Source: Tumebacillus lacus
Lineage (GTDB): Bacteria; Bacillota; Bacilli; Tumebacillales; Tumebacillaceae
Assembly: GCF_026410385.1 (NCBI RefSeq)
Contig: NZ_JAPMLT010000011.1
Location: 1 to 64,000 of the forward strand
Length of the DNA: 64,000 nt
Reading direction: 5' to 3'
In this document: positions 31,666 through 39,736 of the stretch, piece by piece
How the letters are laid out: each line of letters starts with the position of its first letter
Numbering within the stretch: the first letter of the stretch is position 1
The notes under the pieces: model-generated
What the model was told of the DNA's origin: nothing
Seen by the model: only the letters and a program-made list of their open reading frames with translations
Databases searched by the model: none
Made by a program: the position numbers and the translations under genes

Positions 31666-32818
31666 AGCGGTGCTTCCTTTTCTGCTGTTCATCGTGCTGA
31701 TGAGCACGGTGACGGCCGGGTGTTGGGACCGCCGCGAGTTGGAAGAGCGGACTTCGGTGGTGGCGATGTCGATCGACCGGGTCGACGAAAAGGAGCAATC
31801 CTTGGTCAAGATCTCCGTGCAGATCCCGATCCCGATCAAGATCGTCGGCTCCGGCGGCGGGGGCGGCGAAGGAGGTAAAAGCGCCGTCAAAGTGATGAGC
31901 GCCACCGGGTACTCGATGGCCGACGCGATGCGCAATCTTCAGCAGCGGCTCAATCAGCAACTTTTTTACGGGCACACTCGCGTCGTGGCGATCAGCGAAG
32001 CGGTGGCGCGAGAGGATCTCTCCGCCATCGTCGACTCGCTGCGCCGCTCTCCCCAGATGCGCCGCCTGCTCTGGATGGTGATCACGCCCCAAGAGGCGGT
32101 GAAACTGCTCGAAGCCGATCCAAAGCTGGAACAGATCCCGATCGTCTACGTGATGGACTTGATGGAAAACGGGTCCAAGTCGGGGATCGTACCGGACATC
32201 ACGCTTGGCAGATGGTTTATCGACCGCTCCTCGTCAGGGAGCGATGCGATGGCCAACTACATTCAATCCACCCCGCGCGAAGTCAAATGGCACGGTCTCG
32301 CTCTCTTTAACGACGACAAGATGGTCGGTCATCTGGAGGAAGACCTTTCGTGGGTGCTGATGCAGGTGAAAAATAAACAGATCGGCGGCGACGTGACCAT
32401 CTCGTGTCCACAGAACGCCTCCCGAGTTGACGGTATAGGCGCCTATCTCACCGCTCATCCCAAGAAGGTCCACGTCAAAACCACAGTCGCACCCTACCAA
32501 AACACGTTTAAAATGACGGTGGACGTGATGGTGGAAGACGATATCGTCGAGTCGATGTGCAACGCTGATTTTTCCAAAGAGGAGTCGTATCGATTGGTCG
32601 AAAAGGCGTTGGCCGCCGAGATGAACTCCCGCGCACAAAAAATGATCGAAAAAGTGCAGGGGGAGTACGGCGTGGACGTTTTTGGCATGGGCAACAAAGT
32701 GCGGGCCAACTACATGAAGCAGTTTGAACAATTGGATTGGAAAAAGGAATTTCCCAAAACGAAAATCGAGGTCCGCTACACGGTGGAGGTGCGCCGGGTG
32801 GGAATGAAAATGCAGTGA
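31652..32818 (+). CDS. Germinant receptor C subunit, Ger(x)C-family lipoprotein
   Basis: A 388-aa lipoprotein: signal peptide with lipobox TVTAGC (Cys24) followed by the family start WDRRELEE. A Gly-rich loop (GSGGGGGEGG) at about residues 67-76 is longer than usual. GHTRVVAISEA and the C-terminal domain fit Ger(x)C. It anchors to the outer face of the spore inner membrane. GTG start at 31652, with AAAAGGAGGAGG upstream. Confidence 0.92.
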   Translation: MKRVRAVLPFLLFIVLMSTVTAGCWDRRELEERTSVVAMSIDRVDEKEQSLVKISVQIPIPIKIVGSGGGGGEGGKSAVKVMSATGYSMADAMRNLQQRLNQQLFYGHTRVVAISEAVAREDLSAIVDSLRRSPQMRRLLWMVITPQEAVKLLEADPKLEQIPIVYVMDLMENGSKSGIVPDITLGRWFIDRSSSGSDAMANYIQSTPREVKWHGLALFNDDKMVGHLEEDLSWVLMQVKNKQIGGDVTISCPQNASRVDGIGAYLTAHPKKVHVKTTVAPYQNTFKMTVDVMVEDDIVESMCNADFSKEESYRLVEKALAAEMNSRAQKMIEKVQGEYGVDVFGMGNKVRANYMKQFEQLDWKKEFPKTKIEVRYTVEVRRVGMKMQ

Positions 32819-32855
32819 CGAGCGAACGATAAGAGCAGAAAAGGAGGGCGACTCG

Positions 32856-33116
32856 ATGAACAATGAAGATCAGAAACTCCAGCAGCGCAAAAAGCATGAT
32901 GATAAATTTGAAGAGAACATGCACAAAGAGTACACCGACATCGAGGAAGAGTATCATGCCGCCTATCCTGATCGGCCGATGCCGTGGACGTGGGGCTTCC
33001 TGACCGGGCTCTTCAGCCGCGACGGCAAAGGCATGGTGCTCTGGGGACTGGTGGGGGCGGCCGTCGCGGTGGCGCTGTGGATCGTCTATATGATGTTCGC
33101 GCCTCCCGCTCCGTAA
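32856..33116 (+). CDS. Small membrane protein at the end of the ger operon, 86 aa
   Basis: A charged N-terminal half (KLQQRKKHDDKFEENMHKEY) and one membrane helix near the end (WGLVGAAVAVALWIVYMMF). It follows the C subunit by 37 bases with AAAAGGAGGGCG before its ATG, and the terminator after it closes the operon. Small D-type subunits are known in some germinant receptor operons, but those usually have two helices; the link is inferred from position. Confidence 0.7.
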   Translation: MNNEDQKLQQRKKHDDKFEENMHKEYTDIEEEYHAAYPDRPMPWTWGFLTGLFSRDGKGMVLWGLVGAAVAVALWIVYMMFAPPAP

Positions 33117-33141
33117 ACTGTCTCCTGCGCGCCAGAGTCAG

Positions 33142-33179
33142 CCGACGAACTTCGGTCCCCGGGGTTCGTCGGTTTTTTT
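33142..33179 (+). terminator. Intrinsic terminator of the ger operon
   Basis: CCGACGAAC and GTTCGTCGG, followed by seven T. Confidence 0.88.
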
Positions 33180-33185
33180 GTACCG

Positions 33186-33215
33186 TGGACAAAAGTGGAA
33201 GTGTGTTCCTATAAT
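33186..33215 (+). promoter_or_regulatory. Sigma-A-type promoter of the HAD/DUF188 pair
   Basis: TGGACA (33186-33191), 18-base spacer, TATAAT (33210-33215). Confidence 0.65.
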
Positions 33216-33248
33216 GAATTACACTTACATGGAGGAGGGGAATAGGCT

Positions 33249-33986
33249 ATGAGACAAAATATCCTGTTTGACTTGGACGACACGTTGATCCATTGCAACC
33301 GCTTTTTCAGCGAAGCGCGGACCGAGTTTCTCGACGCGATGGATCGGATGTTTGCTTCGTACCCGATCACGCGCAAGATGGTGGACGAGACCCAGCAGCA
33401 CATCGACCTCTCCGGCATCGAACAGTTTGGCCTTGGCAAGCACCGCTTCCCGGAATCGTTGATCTCCACCTATCGGCTGATGTGCGAGAAGGTGGGCAAA
33501 GAGCCGCTCAAGCATGACGAAGACGAACTGCTCTCCATCGGATACGGAGTCTACACCAAAGAGGTGGAACTGTATCCGCATGCGCATGAGACGCTGGAGC
33601 GGCTCAAGGGAGAAGGGCATGAACTGTATCTCTACACGGGCGGCGATCACGAGATCCAGACCGGAAAAGTGCTGCGCGCGGGGTTGGAACATATCTTCAC
33701 GAAAGACCGGCGTTTTATCAGCGAGCACAAAAACCGCGACGTTCTCGCCCGGATCATCCGCGAGAAACAGTTCGACAAAGAACATACTTGGATGATCGGC
33801 AACTCGGCGCGCACCGACATCCGTCCGGCCCTGCTGGAAGGGATTCACGCCATCCACTTGCCGGACAAAGGCGGCTGGTCGTTTGACCATGCCGATCTGA
33901 ACGTGCCGGTGACGGGCAAGTTTCACACGTTGGAGAGCATCGTCCATGTGCCGCCGGTGATCCGCGAGCATATCGAGCCGAAATGA
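33249..33986 (+). CDS. HAD-family hydrolase, 245 aa
   Basis: Motif I LFDLDDTLIH (nucleophile Asp8, second Asp10), helical cap, motif II YLYTGG, a Lys in FTKDRRF and motif IV MIGNSARTDIRPA, where Asn replaces the usual first Asp. Such N-for-D forms exist in active HADs. Substrate unknown. ATG 33249 has GGAGGGGAA upstream. The stop overlaps the start of the DUF188 gene (ATGA). Confidence 0.82.
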   Translation: MRQNILFDLDDTLIHCNRFFSEARTEFLDAMDRMFASYPITRKMVDETQQHIDLSGIEQFGLGKHRFPESLISTYRLMCEKVGKEPLKHDEDELLSIGYGVYTKEVELYPHAHETLERLKGEGHELYLYTGGDHEIQTGKVLRAGLEHIFTKDRRFISEHKNRDVLARIIREKQFDKEHTWMIGNSARTDIRPALLEGIHAIHLPDKGGWSFDHADLNVPVTGKFHTLESIVHVPPVIREHIEPK

Positions 33987-34426
33987 TCGGGACGATCTGG
34001 ATCGACGGGGACGGCTGCCCGAAGCTCGCCGTGCGTTTTACGCTCGATGAAGGCGAGCGTCGCGGCCTCCCCGTGGTGCTGGTGACCAACGTGCATCACG
34101 AACAACAGGCGCCGGGCAGGTTGGTCGTCGACGGCGAAGCGCAGGCGGTCGACCTCGCGATCCTCAACCGGATGCGGGCGGGCGACGTCGTGATCACGCA
34201 GGATATCGGGCTGGCGGCGATGGTGCTGGGCAAAAAGGGCTACGCGCTCAATCCGAGCGGGGAAGTGTACGAAGAGGAGCGGATGGGCCTGATCCTGGAA
34301 TTGCGCGAGGCGGCCGCCAGACATCGTCGGGGCGGCGGGCGCACCAAAGGGCCGAAAAAGCGCACCGCTCTCGACGAGGAGCGGTTTCAAAAGGCGTTGC
34401 TCGGCCTGCTGGACCGCCTGATCTAA
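33983..34426 (+). CDS. DUF188 (YaiI/YqxD, UPF0178) protein
   Basis: A 147-aa PIN-like-fold protein: IWIDGDGCPKLA near the start, VDLAILNRMRAGDVVITQDIGLAA and KKGYALNPSGEVY are the family signatures. Conserved acidic residues suggest a nuclease-type metal site; the function is not known. It is coupled to the HAD gene through an ATGA overlap. Confidence 0.92.
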   Translation: MIGTIWIDGDGCPKLAVRFTLDEGERRGLPVVLVTNVHHEQQAPGRLVVDGEAQAVDLAILNRMRAGDVVITQDIGLAAMVLGKKGYALNPSGEVYEEERMGLILELREAAARHRRGGGRTKGPKKRTALDEERFQKALLGLLDRLI

Positions 34427-34429
34427 AGA

Positions 34430-34461
34430 AAGTATGGCGCTTTCCGCGACATGCTTTTTTT
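34430..34461 (+). terminator. Weak terminator-like hairpin
   Basis: AGTATGGCG pairs imperfectly with CGCGACATGCT, followed by TTTTTTT. Confidence 0.4.
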
Positions 34462-34510
34462 ATTCGTAAAGGTAATTTTCTGAATGGTGAATGTTGATTG
34501 AATCAATTTG

Positions 34511-34540
34511 TTGCGAAGATACAAGTGTTTGTTCTATCAT
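34511..34540 (+). promoter_or_regulatory. Probable promoter of the GGDEF/HD-GYP gene
   Basis: TTGCGA (34511-34516), 18-base spacer, TATCAT (34535-34540). Confidence 0.5.
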
Positions 34541-34617
34541 AAAAGGTGTAAGATTAATAGGAAATTGTGCCTATTTATCTGAAGGACGCTGACTTTGCAA
34601 AGGAGGTGAATCGTATT

Positions 34618-36966
34618 TTGTTGACGTCGCTTCGACTCTACGTGTACACGATCAACCTTCTCGGCTTGGGACTTGTCGCCTATGCGATGCGTCATTTCCC
34701 TTATGACCGTCTTCTGGACGGGCTGATCTTTCTGCTGTTTGCTTCGGTGGTGCAGATGATGCCGGTGATGCTGAAACGGGACAGCAACGTCTCCGTGTCG
34801 TGGGCGTTGGCCTACGCGTCGGTGTTGCTGCTCGGACCGGAGGCGGGCGTGCTGGCCTGCACCGGGATCGGTCTGGTCGCTTCGTTTATTCCGGAGCGTC
34901 TGCATCCGCAAAAAATGCTGTTCAACGTTGTCGCCAACGCAGCCCCCGCTTATGCGGCCGGTTTGGTGTTGCAGGCGGTGGCCGGCTGGCAGACGGTCTG
35001 GCTGTTCCAATTTGTGATCGTTCCGTTGCTGTATTTTGCCTTAAATGCTTCGCTGGTGCTGTTTGCCATCTCGTTGGCGACCAAAGAGCCGCCGGTCAAG
35101 ATCTTCAATCAAAACTATCGCTGGCTTTCGATCAACTATCTGGCGTTGGCTCCGATCGGCTACGGGCTGTACAAAGCGTATGAGCTGTTGAACGTGTTGG
35201 GCCTCCTGATCTTCCTGTTGCCGCTGGTCATGGCTCGCTACAGTTTTAAACTGTACATCGACCAGACCCAAAAAGTGGAGATGCACGTCGCGTCCTTGGA
35301 GCGTGCCAATCATCTCTTAGAGCGCAAGGTCGACGAAGTGGCCGCTTTGCAAAAACACGCGCTTTTGATGGGCGGCTCGCTGAACGTGGAATCGGCTTTG
35401 CGGGCGGTGTTTGAGCCGGTCGCCAAAGAGGTGCCGTACCGCACGCTGCACATCGTTCGCAAGAACGACGAGCGCGGCGGCTACGATCTGATGCGCCAAA
35501 GCCACGACGGCAAAATCCACTATCAAACCGTTGCGGAGTTGGAAACCGACATGAAGCGGGCGTTCTACCACGGCAAGCGCGTGGTGCTCCCCTACGACGA
35601 GAAGCAAGTCACGCTGCTCTGCCCGATGATCGCTCAAGGCGAGGTCAAAGGCGTGATGACGTTGCTCTGCTCCTGCGAACTGCTGGAGGAGATCGACTCC
35701 TCGCTCGATGTCTATGTGGCGCATGCGGCAGCCGCGCTGGAAAACGCGATCTTGTTCGACCGCGCGGAAAAGATGGCGTGCACCGACAATTTGACCAAGC
35801 TCTACAACCGCCACTACTTGGGGCGGAAACTGGCCGAATTGAAAGCGAGCGGTCGACGTCCCGTTACGGTGATCGTGATGGACTTCGACAATTTCAAGGA
35901 CATCAACAACACGTACGGTCACCATGTTGGCGACTTGACCCTGCATCACGTTGCCGCGCTAATCAGAGAAGAGGTCCGTGAAGGGGACATACCGGTCCGC
36001 TACGGCGGCGATGAGTATGCGGTGCTGTTGCCGGACGCGACCGAGGAGATGGGGCTGATCGTCGGCACCCGCTTGCTCGAACGCATCCGGCAGCCCGTCA
36101 CGTTCGAAGGGCACAGCGTCTCCATCGGTCTTTCCATCGGGGTGGCTTCCTGCACAGACGAGCACGGGGATTTGCAGGAGACGATCAAGCAGGCGGACAA
36201 GGCGGCCTACGTGTCAAAGGCGCAGGGAAAAGGCTGTCTCACGCTCTATTCGCAACTCTGTTGCGCCGAGAGTCAGGACGGGCATGACTGCCGAGCTCAA
36301 GAAGAGATCGTGGAAGCGTTCACAGAGTCGGATGCATCGCGCTCGATCACCAAGGGACTGTTGCAAGTATTGTTGGCGCGCGACGTCGATACCTATCATC
36401 ATTCTCTGCAGGTGGCGACCTACGCGGTCTGGTTGGCCGAGGAGATCGGACTGTGCGAGGCAGAGGTGGAACGCATCCGCACCGGCGCGTTGTTGCACGA
36501 CATCGGGAAGCTGGGGATCTCCGATGAAGTGTTGAACAAAAGGTCGGGGCTGAGCGAACCGGAGATCGTCTGCATGCGCACGCACCCGGTCGTCGGCTAT
36601 GAATTGTTGACACACTTCGGCAACGTCTACACGCCGATCTTGCCGATCGTGCTCTCTCATCACGAGCGCATCGACGGCTGCGGCTATCCGCATCAAGCGG
36701 CGGCCGCAACGCTAGAGGTCGGCGTACGCATCGTTTCGATTGCCGACGCTTTCGATTCGATGACGCGTGAAAAAGCGTACCGGGGACGGCTGCCGTTCCA
36801 ATGGGCGGTCGAAGAGCTGCACCGCTGTGCGGGCACGCAGTTTGATGCCGAACTGGTCGGGAAGTTTGCACAGACGCTGAAACGGCACGTGCCGGAACAA
36901 GAGATGGAAGCGACAGGGGATGCCGGCTCTGAAGGTAAGCCCTTGAGGGAGGCGTTGCTTCAATGA
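34618..36966 (+). CDS. Membrane sensor with GAF, GGDEF and HD-GYP domains
   Basis: A 782-aa protein: six to seven membrane helices (about 5-210), a short coiled coil, GAF domain (about 245-380), GGDEF (GGDEY at 463-467 with inhibitory site REGD at 454-457) and HD-GYP (HDIGK at 627-631, HHERIDGCGYP ending at 691). Both the synthesis and the breakdown domains of c-di-GMP keep their active residues. A Cys-rich linker (LCCAESQDGHDC) joins them. TTG 34618 follows AGGAGGTG by nine bases; the longer in-frame GTG start at 34567 has no ribosome site. Confidence 0.85.
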   Translation: MLTSLRLYVYTINLLGLGLVAYAMRHFPYDRLLDGLIFLLFASVVQMMPVMLKRDSNVSVSWALAYASVLLLGPEAGVLACTGIGLVASFIPERLHPQKMLFNVVANAAPAYAAGLVLQAVAGWQTVWLFQFVIVPLLYFALNASLVLFAISLATKEPPVKIFNQNYRWLSINYLALAPIGYGLYKAYELLNVLGLLIFLLPLVMARYSFKLYIDQTQKVEMHVASLERANHLLERKVDEVAALQKHALLMGGSLNVESALRAVFEPVAKEVPYRTLHIVRKNDERGGYDLMRQSHDGKIHYQTVAELETDMKRAFYHGKRVVLPYDEKQVTLLCPMIAQGEVKGVMTLLCSCELLEEIDSSLDVYVAHAAAALENAILFDRAEKMACTDNLTKLYNRHYLGRKLAELKASGRRPVTVIVMDFDNFKDINNTYGHHVGDLTLHHVAALIREEVREGDIPVRYGGDEYAVLLPDATEEMGLIVGTRLLERIRQPVTFEGHSVSIGLSIGVASCTDEHGDLQETIKQADKAAYVSKAQGKGCLTLYSQLCCAESQDGHDCRAQEEIVEAFTESDASRSITKGLLQVLLARDVDTYHHSLQVATYAVWLAEEIGLCEAEVERIRTGALLHDIGKLGISDEVLNKRSGLSEPEIVCMRTHPVVGYELLTHFGNVYTPILPIVLSHHERIDGCGYPHQAAAATLEVGVRIVSIADAFDSMTREKAYRGRLPFQWAVEELHRCAGTQFDAELVGKFAQTLKRHVPEQEMEATGDAGSEGKPLREALLQ

Positions 36967-37016
36967 TCTGCAAGTGGCTGGACGAGTTGATGAAACGTAT
37001 CTTGCATGCGTTATAG
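36963..37016 (+). CDS. Candidate 17-aa coupled ORF
   Basis: ATGA overlap with the stop of the preceding gene; GGGAGG lies nine bases before the ATG. It encodes MICKWLDELMKRILHAL, an amphipathic helix. It may be a real peptide or only a reinitiation artefact. Confidence 0.3.
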   Translation: MICKWLDELMKRILHAL

Positions 37017-37063
37017 AGTTGGGTAAGGGGATTGACCAAAACAGGGGAAATGGGGAATGACAA

Positions 37064-37246
37064 ATGATGAAAAAATGGATGCAAGTGTTGATGTTTGCCG
37101 TATTGCTCACGGTGGGTACCGATGTGACGCTGGAGCCGGTCGAACCGTTTGAACCGCTCGAACCGATTGCCGAGGAAGTCGGGGAAGAGTGCCTCAACTG
37201 TTCGCCGATCAACTCGATCACATGGGGCGGCGGCGGAGGTCTCTAA
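37064..37246 (+). CDS. Small exported peptide with Glu-Pro and CxxC motifs, 60 aa
   Basis: Basic start MMKKW, a hydrophobic signal segment (MQVLMFAVLLTVGTDV), then an acidic Pro-rich stretch (EPVEPFEPLEPIAEE), a CLNC pair and the end SITWGGGGGL. It follows the GGDEF/HD-GYP gene by 97 bases and has a strong terminator behind it. The ribosome site is weak. It looks like an exported peptide, possibly a signal or a modified peptide; no family recognised. Confidence 0.5.
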   Translation: MMKKWMQVLMFAVLLTVGTDVTLEPVEPFEPLEPIAEEVGEECLNCSPINSITWGGGGGL

Positions 37247-37315
37247 GCTTGGAAAGAATCGCATTGCGATGCGCCAGAGGGGACCTTGCAGCATGATGTC
37301 AGACCGAACGTAACG

Positions 37316-37353
37316 GCGGGAAACTCTCTGGGGAGAGAGTTCTCCCGCTTTTT
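37316..37353 (+). terminator. Intrinsic terminator
   Basis: GCGGGAAACTCTC and GAGAGTTCTCCCGC, followed by TTTTT. A weaker second hairpin with a T run (GACC/GGTC) lies at 37391-37411. Confidence 0.8.
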
Positions 37354-37453
37354 GCATGTTCATAGACTGTTGGAAAAAGGACCTGTCCCGCGCACGGTCT
37401 TTTTTTGTTGTCTCAAAACTATAACTTTTTTTGGGAGACTGTTTTTTTTGTTG

Positions 37454-37482
37454 GTCTAACCGCTGGACATGACCCATATAGA
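37454..37482 (+). promoter_or_regulatory. Possible sigma-E promoter of the spoIIIA operon
   Basis: GTCTAACC, 13-base spacer, CATATAGA (37475-37482); loosely fits the sigma-E pattern (-35 near GTCATATT, -10 near CATACAAT). Expected here because spoIIIA is sigma-E dependent in B. subtilis. Confidence 0.35.
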
Positions 37483-37520
37483 TGAACTAACCAAGATAGG
37501 ACAGGGAGGAGGAGAGGAAG

Positions 37521-38537
37521 ATGCCGGAAATTCTGGCTGGCACCGACTGGTCCCGCATCATCCGCGAACAGATCGCGCCGGTGTTGCCTTCGCGTCTGCG
37601 TCAGGCGATTCTGCTGCTGCCGCAAGATGTGCTGGAGCGGTTGGAAGAGATCCGCATCCGGCTGTCGCGGCCGCTGATGATCTGCTACGGCGGGCGCGAC
37701 GGATTTGTCTCCACGGAAGGCCGCGTGCACGCCGACCCGGCGCAAGGATGCGTGATCGGGGAAGAGGAGATCCATCAGACGTTGAACCTGCTCACAAAGT
37801 CTTCGCTCTACGCGCTGGAGGAAGAGCTTCGGCGCGGCTACCTGACCATCGCGGGAGGGCATCGCGTCGGCATCGCCGGCCGGGCTCTCCTGGATGGACA
37901 AGGGCAGGTGCGCGGGCTCAAAGAGATCGCGACCTTCAACATCCGCATCGCCCGCGACATACGGGGGGCGGCTCATCCGCTCGCTTCGCTGCTGATCGAA
38001 CCGGCCGCCTCCCGCCTGCACAACACGCTGCTGATCTCGCCGCCGCAGTGCGGCAAGACGACGCTGCTGCGCGATCTTGCCCGGCAGATCTCCTCAGGCA
38101 CGCTGCATCCGAACCTCGCAGGCCTGAAGGTCGGCATCGTCGACGAACGCTCGGAGATCGCCGCCACGTGGCGCGGGGTGCCGCAGCACGACCTCGGACC
38201 GCGCACCGACATCCTCGACGCCTGTCCGAAAGCGGAAGGGATGCTGATGATGATCCGCTCCTTGTCGCCGCACGTGCTGATTACCGACGAGATCGGCCGC
38301 CCTGAAGATTCGCAAGCGGTGATGGAGGCGATTCACGCCGGTGTCGGCGTGATCGCCACCGCGCACGGATTTGGCCTGCAGGAGGTGCGCCGCCGCCGTG
38401 AACTGCGCGAACTGTTCGAGATGGGCGCCTTTACCCGCTACATCGTGCTTTCACGCCGTCGCGGACCTTGCACCGTCGAAGGTGTGCACGACCGCACGGG
38501 CGAGCGGATCGCCGTCGGGGAGGGAGCGCGATGGTGA
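37521..38537 (+). CDS. spoIIIAA: Stage III sporulation protein AA, ATPase
   Basis: A 338-aa secretion-ATPase-like protein of the mother cell that powers or assembles the SpoIIIA-SpoIIQ channel. Walker A is PPQCGKTT (174-181); Walker B lies in VLITDEIG. GGHRVGIAGRA and IVDERSEIAATWRG are family signatures. ATG 37521 follows GGGAGGAGGAGAGG. First gene of the eight-gene operon; it overlaps spoIIIAB by seven bases. Confidence 0.96.
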   Translation: MPEILAGTDWSRIIREQIAPVLPSRLRQAILLLPQDVLERLEEIRIRLSRPLMICYGGRDGFVSTEGRVHADPAQGCVIGEEEIHQTLNLLTKSSLYALEEELRRGYLTIAGGHRVGIAGRALLDGQGQVRGLKEIATFNIRIARDIRGAAHPLASLLIEPAASRLHNTLLISPPQCGKTTLLRDLARQISSGTLHPNLAGLKVGIVDERSEIAATWRGVPQHDLGPRTDILDACPKAEGMLMMIRSLSPHVLITDEIGRPEDSQAVMEAIHAGVGVIATAHGFGLQEVRRRRELRELFEMGAFTRYIVLSRRRGPCTVEGVHDRTGERIAVGEGARW

Positions 38538-39049
38538 AACTGCTCGGCGGCGTGCTGACCGTCCTCGCCGCCACGCTCGTCGGGTTTCAGATCGCCGCCC
38601 GCTATGCGGAGCGACCCAAGCAGTTGCGCCGCCTGATCAGCGCGTTGCAGGTGTTGGAGACGGAGATCCTCTACGGAGCGACTCCGCTGCCGGACGCCTG
38701 CCGCCGGATCGCACAGCGCACGCAGGCGCCCGTGGGGCCGTTCTTCGGGCGTGTGGCCGAGTATCTCGGCGACGGGCTTGGACGGACGGCAGAGGAAGCC
38801 TGGCAGGCCGCGCTGGCGGAGCTGGCCTCCGAATCGGCGCTAAAGCCCGTCGAGCGCGACGTGTTGCGCAGTTTCGGGCGCACGCTCGGCGTATCGGACC
38901 GGGAAGATCAGATCAAACACATTCGTCTGGCCATCGCCCACCTGCACACCGAAGAGCGGGAGGCGCGCGATGAGCAGACGCGCAACGAAAAGATGTGGAA
39001 ATACCTCGGAGCCCTGCTGGGGCTGACAGTCGTGATACTGCTGTACTGA
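38531..39049 (+). CDS. spoIIIAB: Stage III sporulation protein AB
   Basis: A 172-aa GspF-like protein with one N-terminal membrane helix and a C-terminal one (YLGALLGLTVVILLY); ERPKQLRRLISALQVLETEI is conserved. Start ATG 38531 lies inside the end of spoIIIAA with GGGGAGGGAGC upstream. Confidence 0.95.
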   Translation: MVKLLGGVLTVLAATLVGFQIAARYAERPKQLRRLISALQVLETEILYGATPLPDACRRIAQRTQAPVGPFFGRVAEYLGDGLGRTAEEAWQAALAELASESALKPVERDVLRSFGRTLGVSDREDQIKHIRLAIAHLHTEEREARDEQTRNEKMWKYLGALLGLTVVILLY

Positions 39050-39068
39050 GTTTAGGAGGACGGAACCG

Positions 39069-39275
39069 ATGATGAGCACAGAGATCAACGCCATCTTTTT
39101 CATCGCCGGCATCGGGATCTTGACGGCGGTCATACACACAGTTCTCAAACAATCTGGAAAAGAAGAATTTGCTTCGTGGGCGACGCTGACCGGATTTATC
39201 GTGATCATGTTCACCGTCGTCTCCTACATCAGCGACCTGTTTGACAAAGTGCGCAACGTCTTTTTGACGCACTAG
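39069..39275 (+). CDS. spoIIIAC: Stage III sporulation protein AC
   Basis: A 68-aa protein with two membrane helices (INAIFFIAGIGILTAVIHTVL; LTGFIVIMFTVVSYI), of family length. TTTAGGAGGACGG precedes two adjacent ATG codons; the first is used here. Confidence 0.95.
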   Translation: MMSTEINAIFFIAGIGILTAVIHTVLKQSGKEEFASWATLTGFIVIMFTVVSYISDLFDKVRNVFLTH

Positions 39276-39314
39276 CGCACGAGCCCAAGAGCCTTCCCTG
39301 AAGGAGTACCGCTC

Positions 39315-39704
39315 ATGGAAATCATCCAAATCGTCGGACTCGGACTCTCCGCTACGATCCTGCTCGTCGTCTTGCGCGGGCAATCGCCGCAGATCGCCTT
39401 TCTGCTGTCCCTGCTGGTCGGCGTGTTCATCTTCATCTTTCTGCTCGACAAGATCCAGGTGGTCATCTACCTCCTGCAGCGATTGTCGGTGCAGGCGGGG
39501 ATCGAGATGATCTTTCTGCAGACGATCTTGAAGATCATCGGCATCGCCTACATCGCCGAGTTTGCGGCGCAGATCGCCAAAGACTCCGGCGAAGGCTCCA
39601 TCGCCGCCAAGATCGAACTGGCCGGCAAAGTGCTGATCCTCGTGTTGGCGCTGCCGATCGTGCAACGGGTCATCGAGACCGTGCTCAATCTGCTGCCGGC
39701 CTGA
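39315..39704 (+). CDS. spoIIIAD: Stage III sporulation protein AD
   Basis: A 129-aa integral membrane protein with about four helices; VVLRGQSPQIAFLLSLLVG and the FAAQIAKDSGEGSIAAKIE region are typical for the family. It forms the membrane part of the channel with SpoIIIAC and AE. Confidence 0.95.
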   Translation: MEIIQIVGLGLSATILLVVLRGQSPQIAFLLSLLVGVFIFIFLLDKIQVVIYLLQRLSVQAGIEMIFLQTILKIIGIAYIAEFAAQIAKDSGEGSIAAKIELAGKVLILVLALPIVQRVIETVLNLLPA

Positions 39705-39736
39705 TACTTATTTTTCTCTGGAAAGGGGGTGGGGCG

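Noticed and set aside
33249-33986. HAD protein as inactive because motif IV begins GNS instead of GDS
   Set aside because: Asn at this position is found in active HAD enzymes; the nucleophile and general acid Asp are present.
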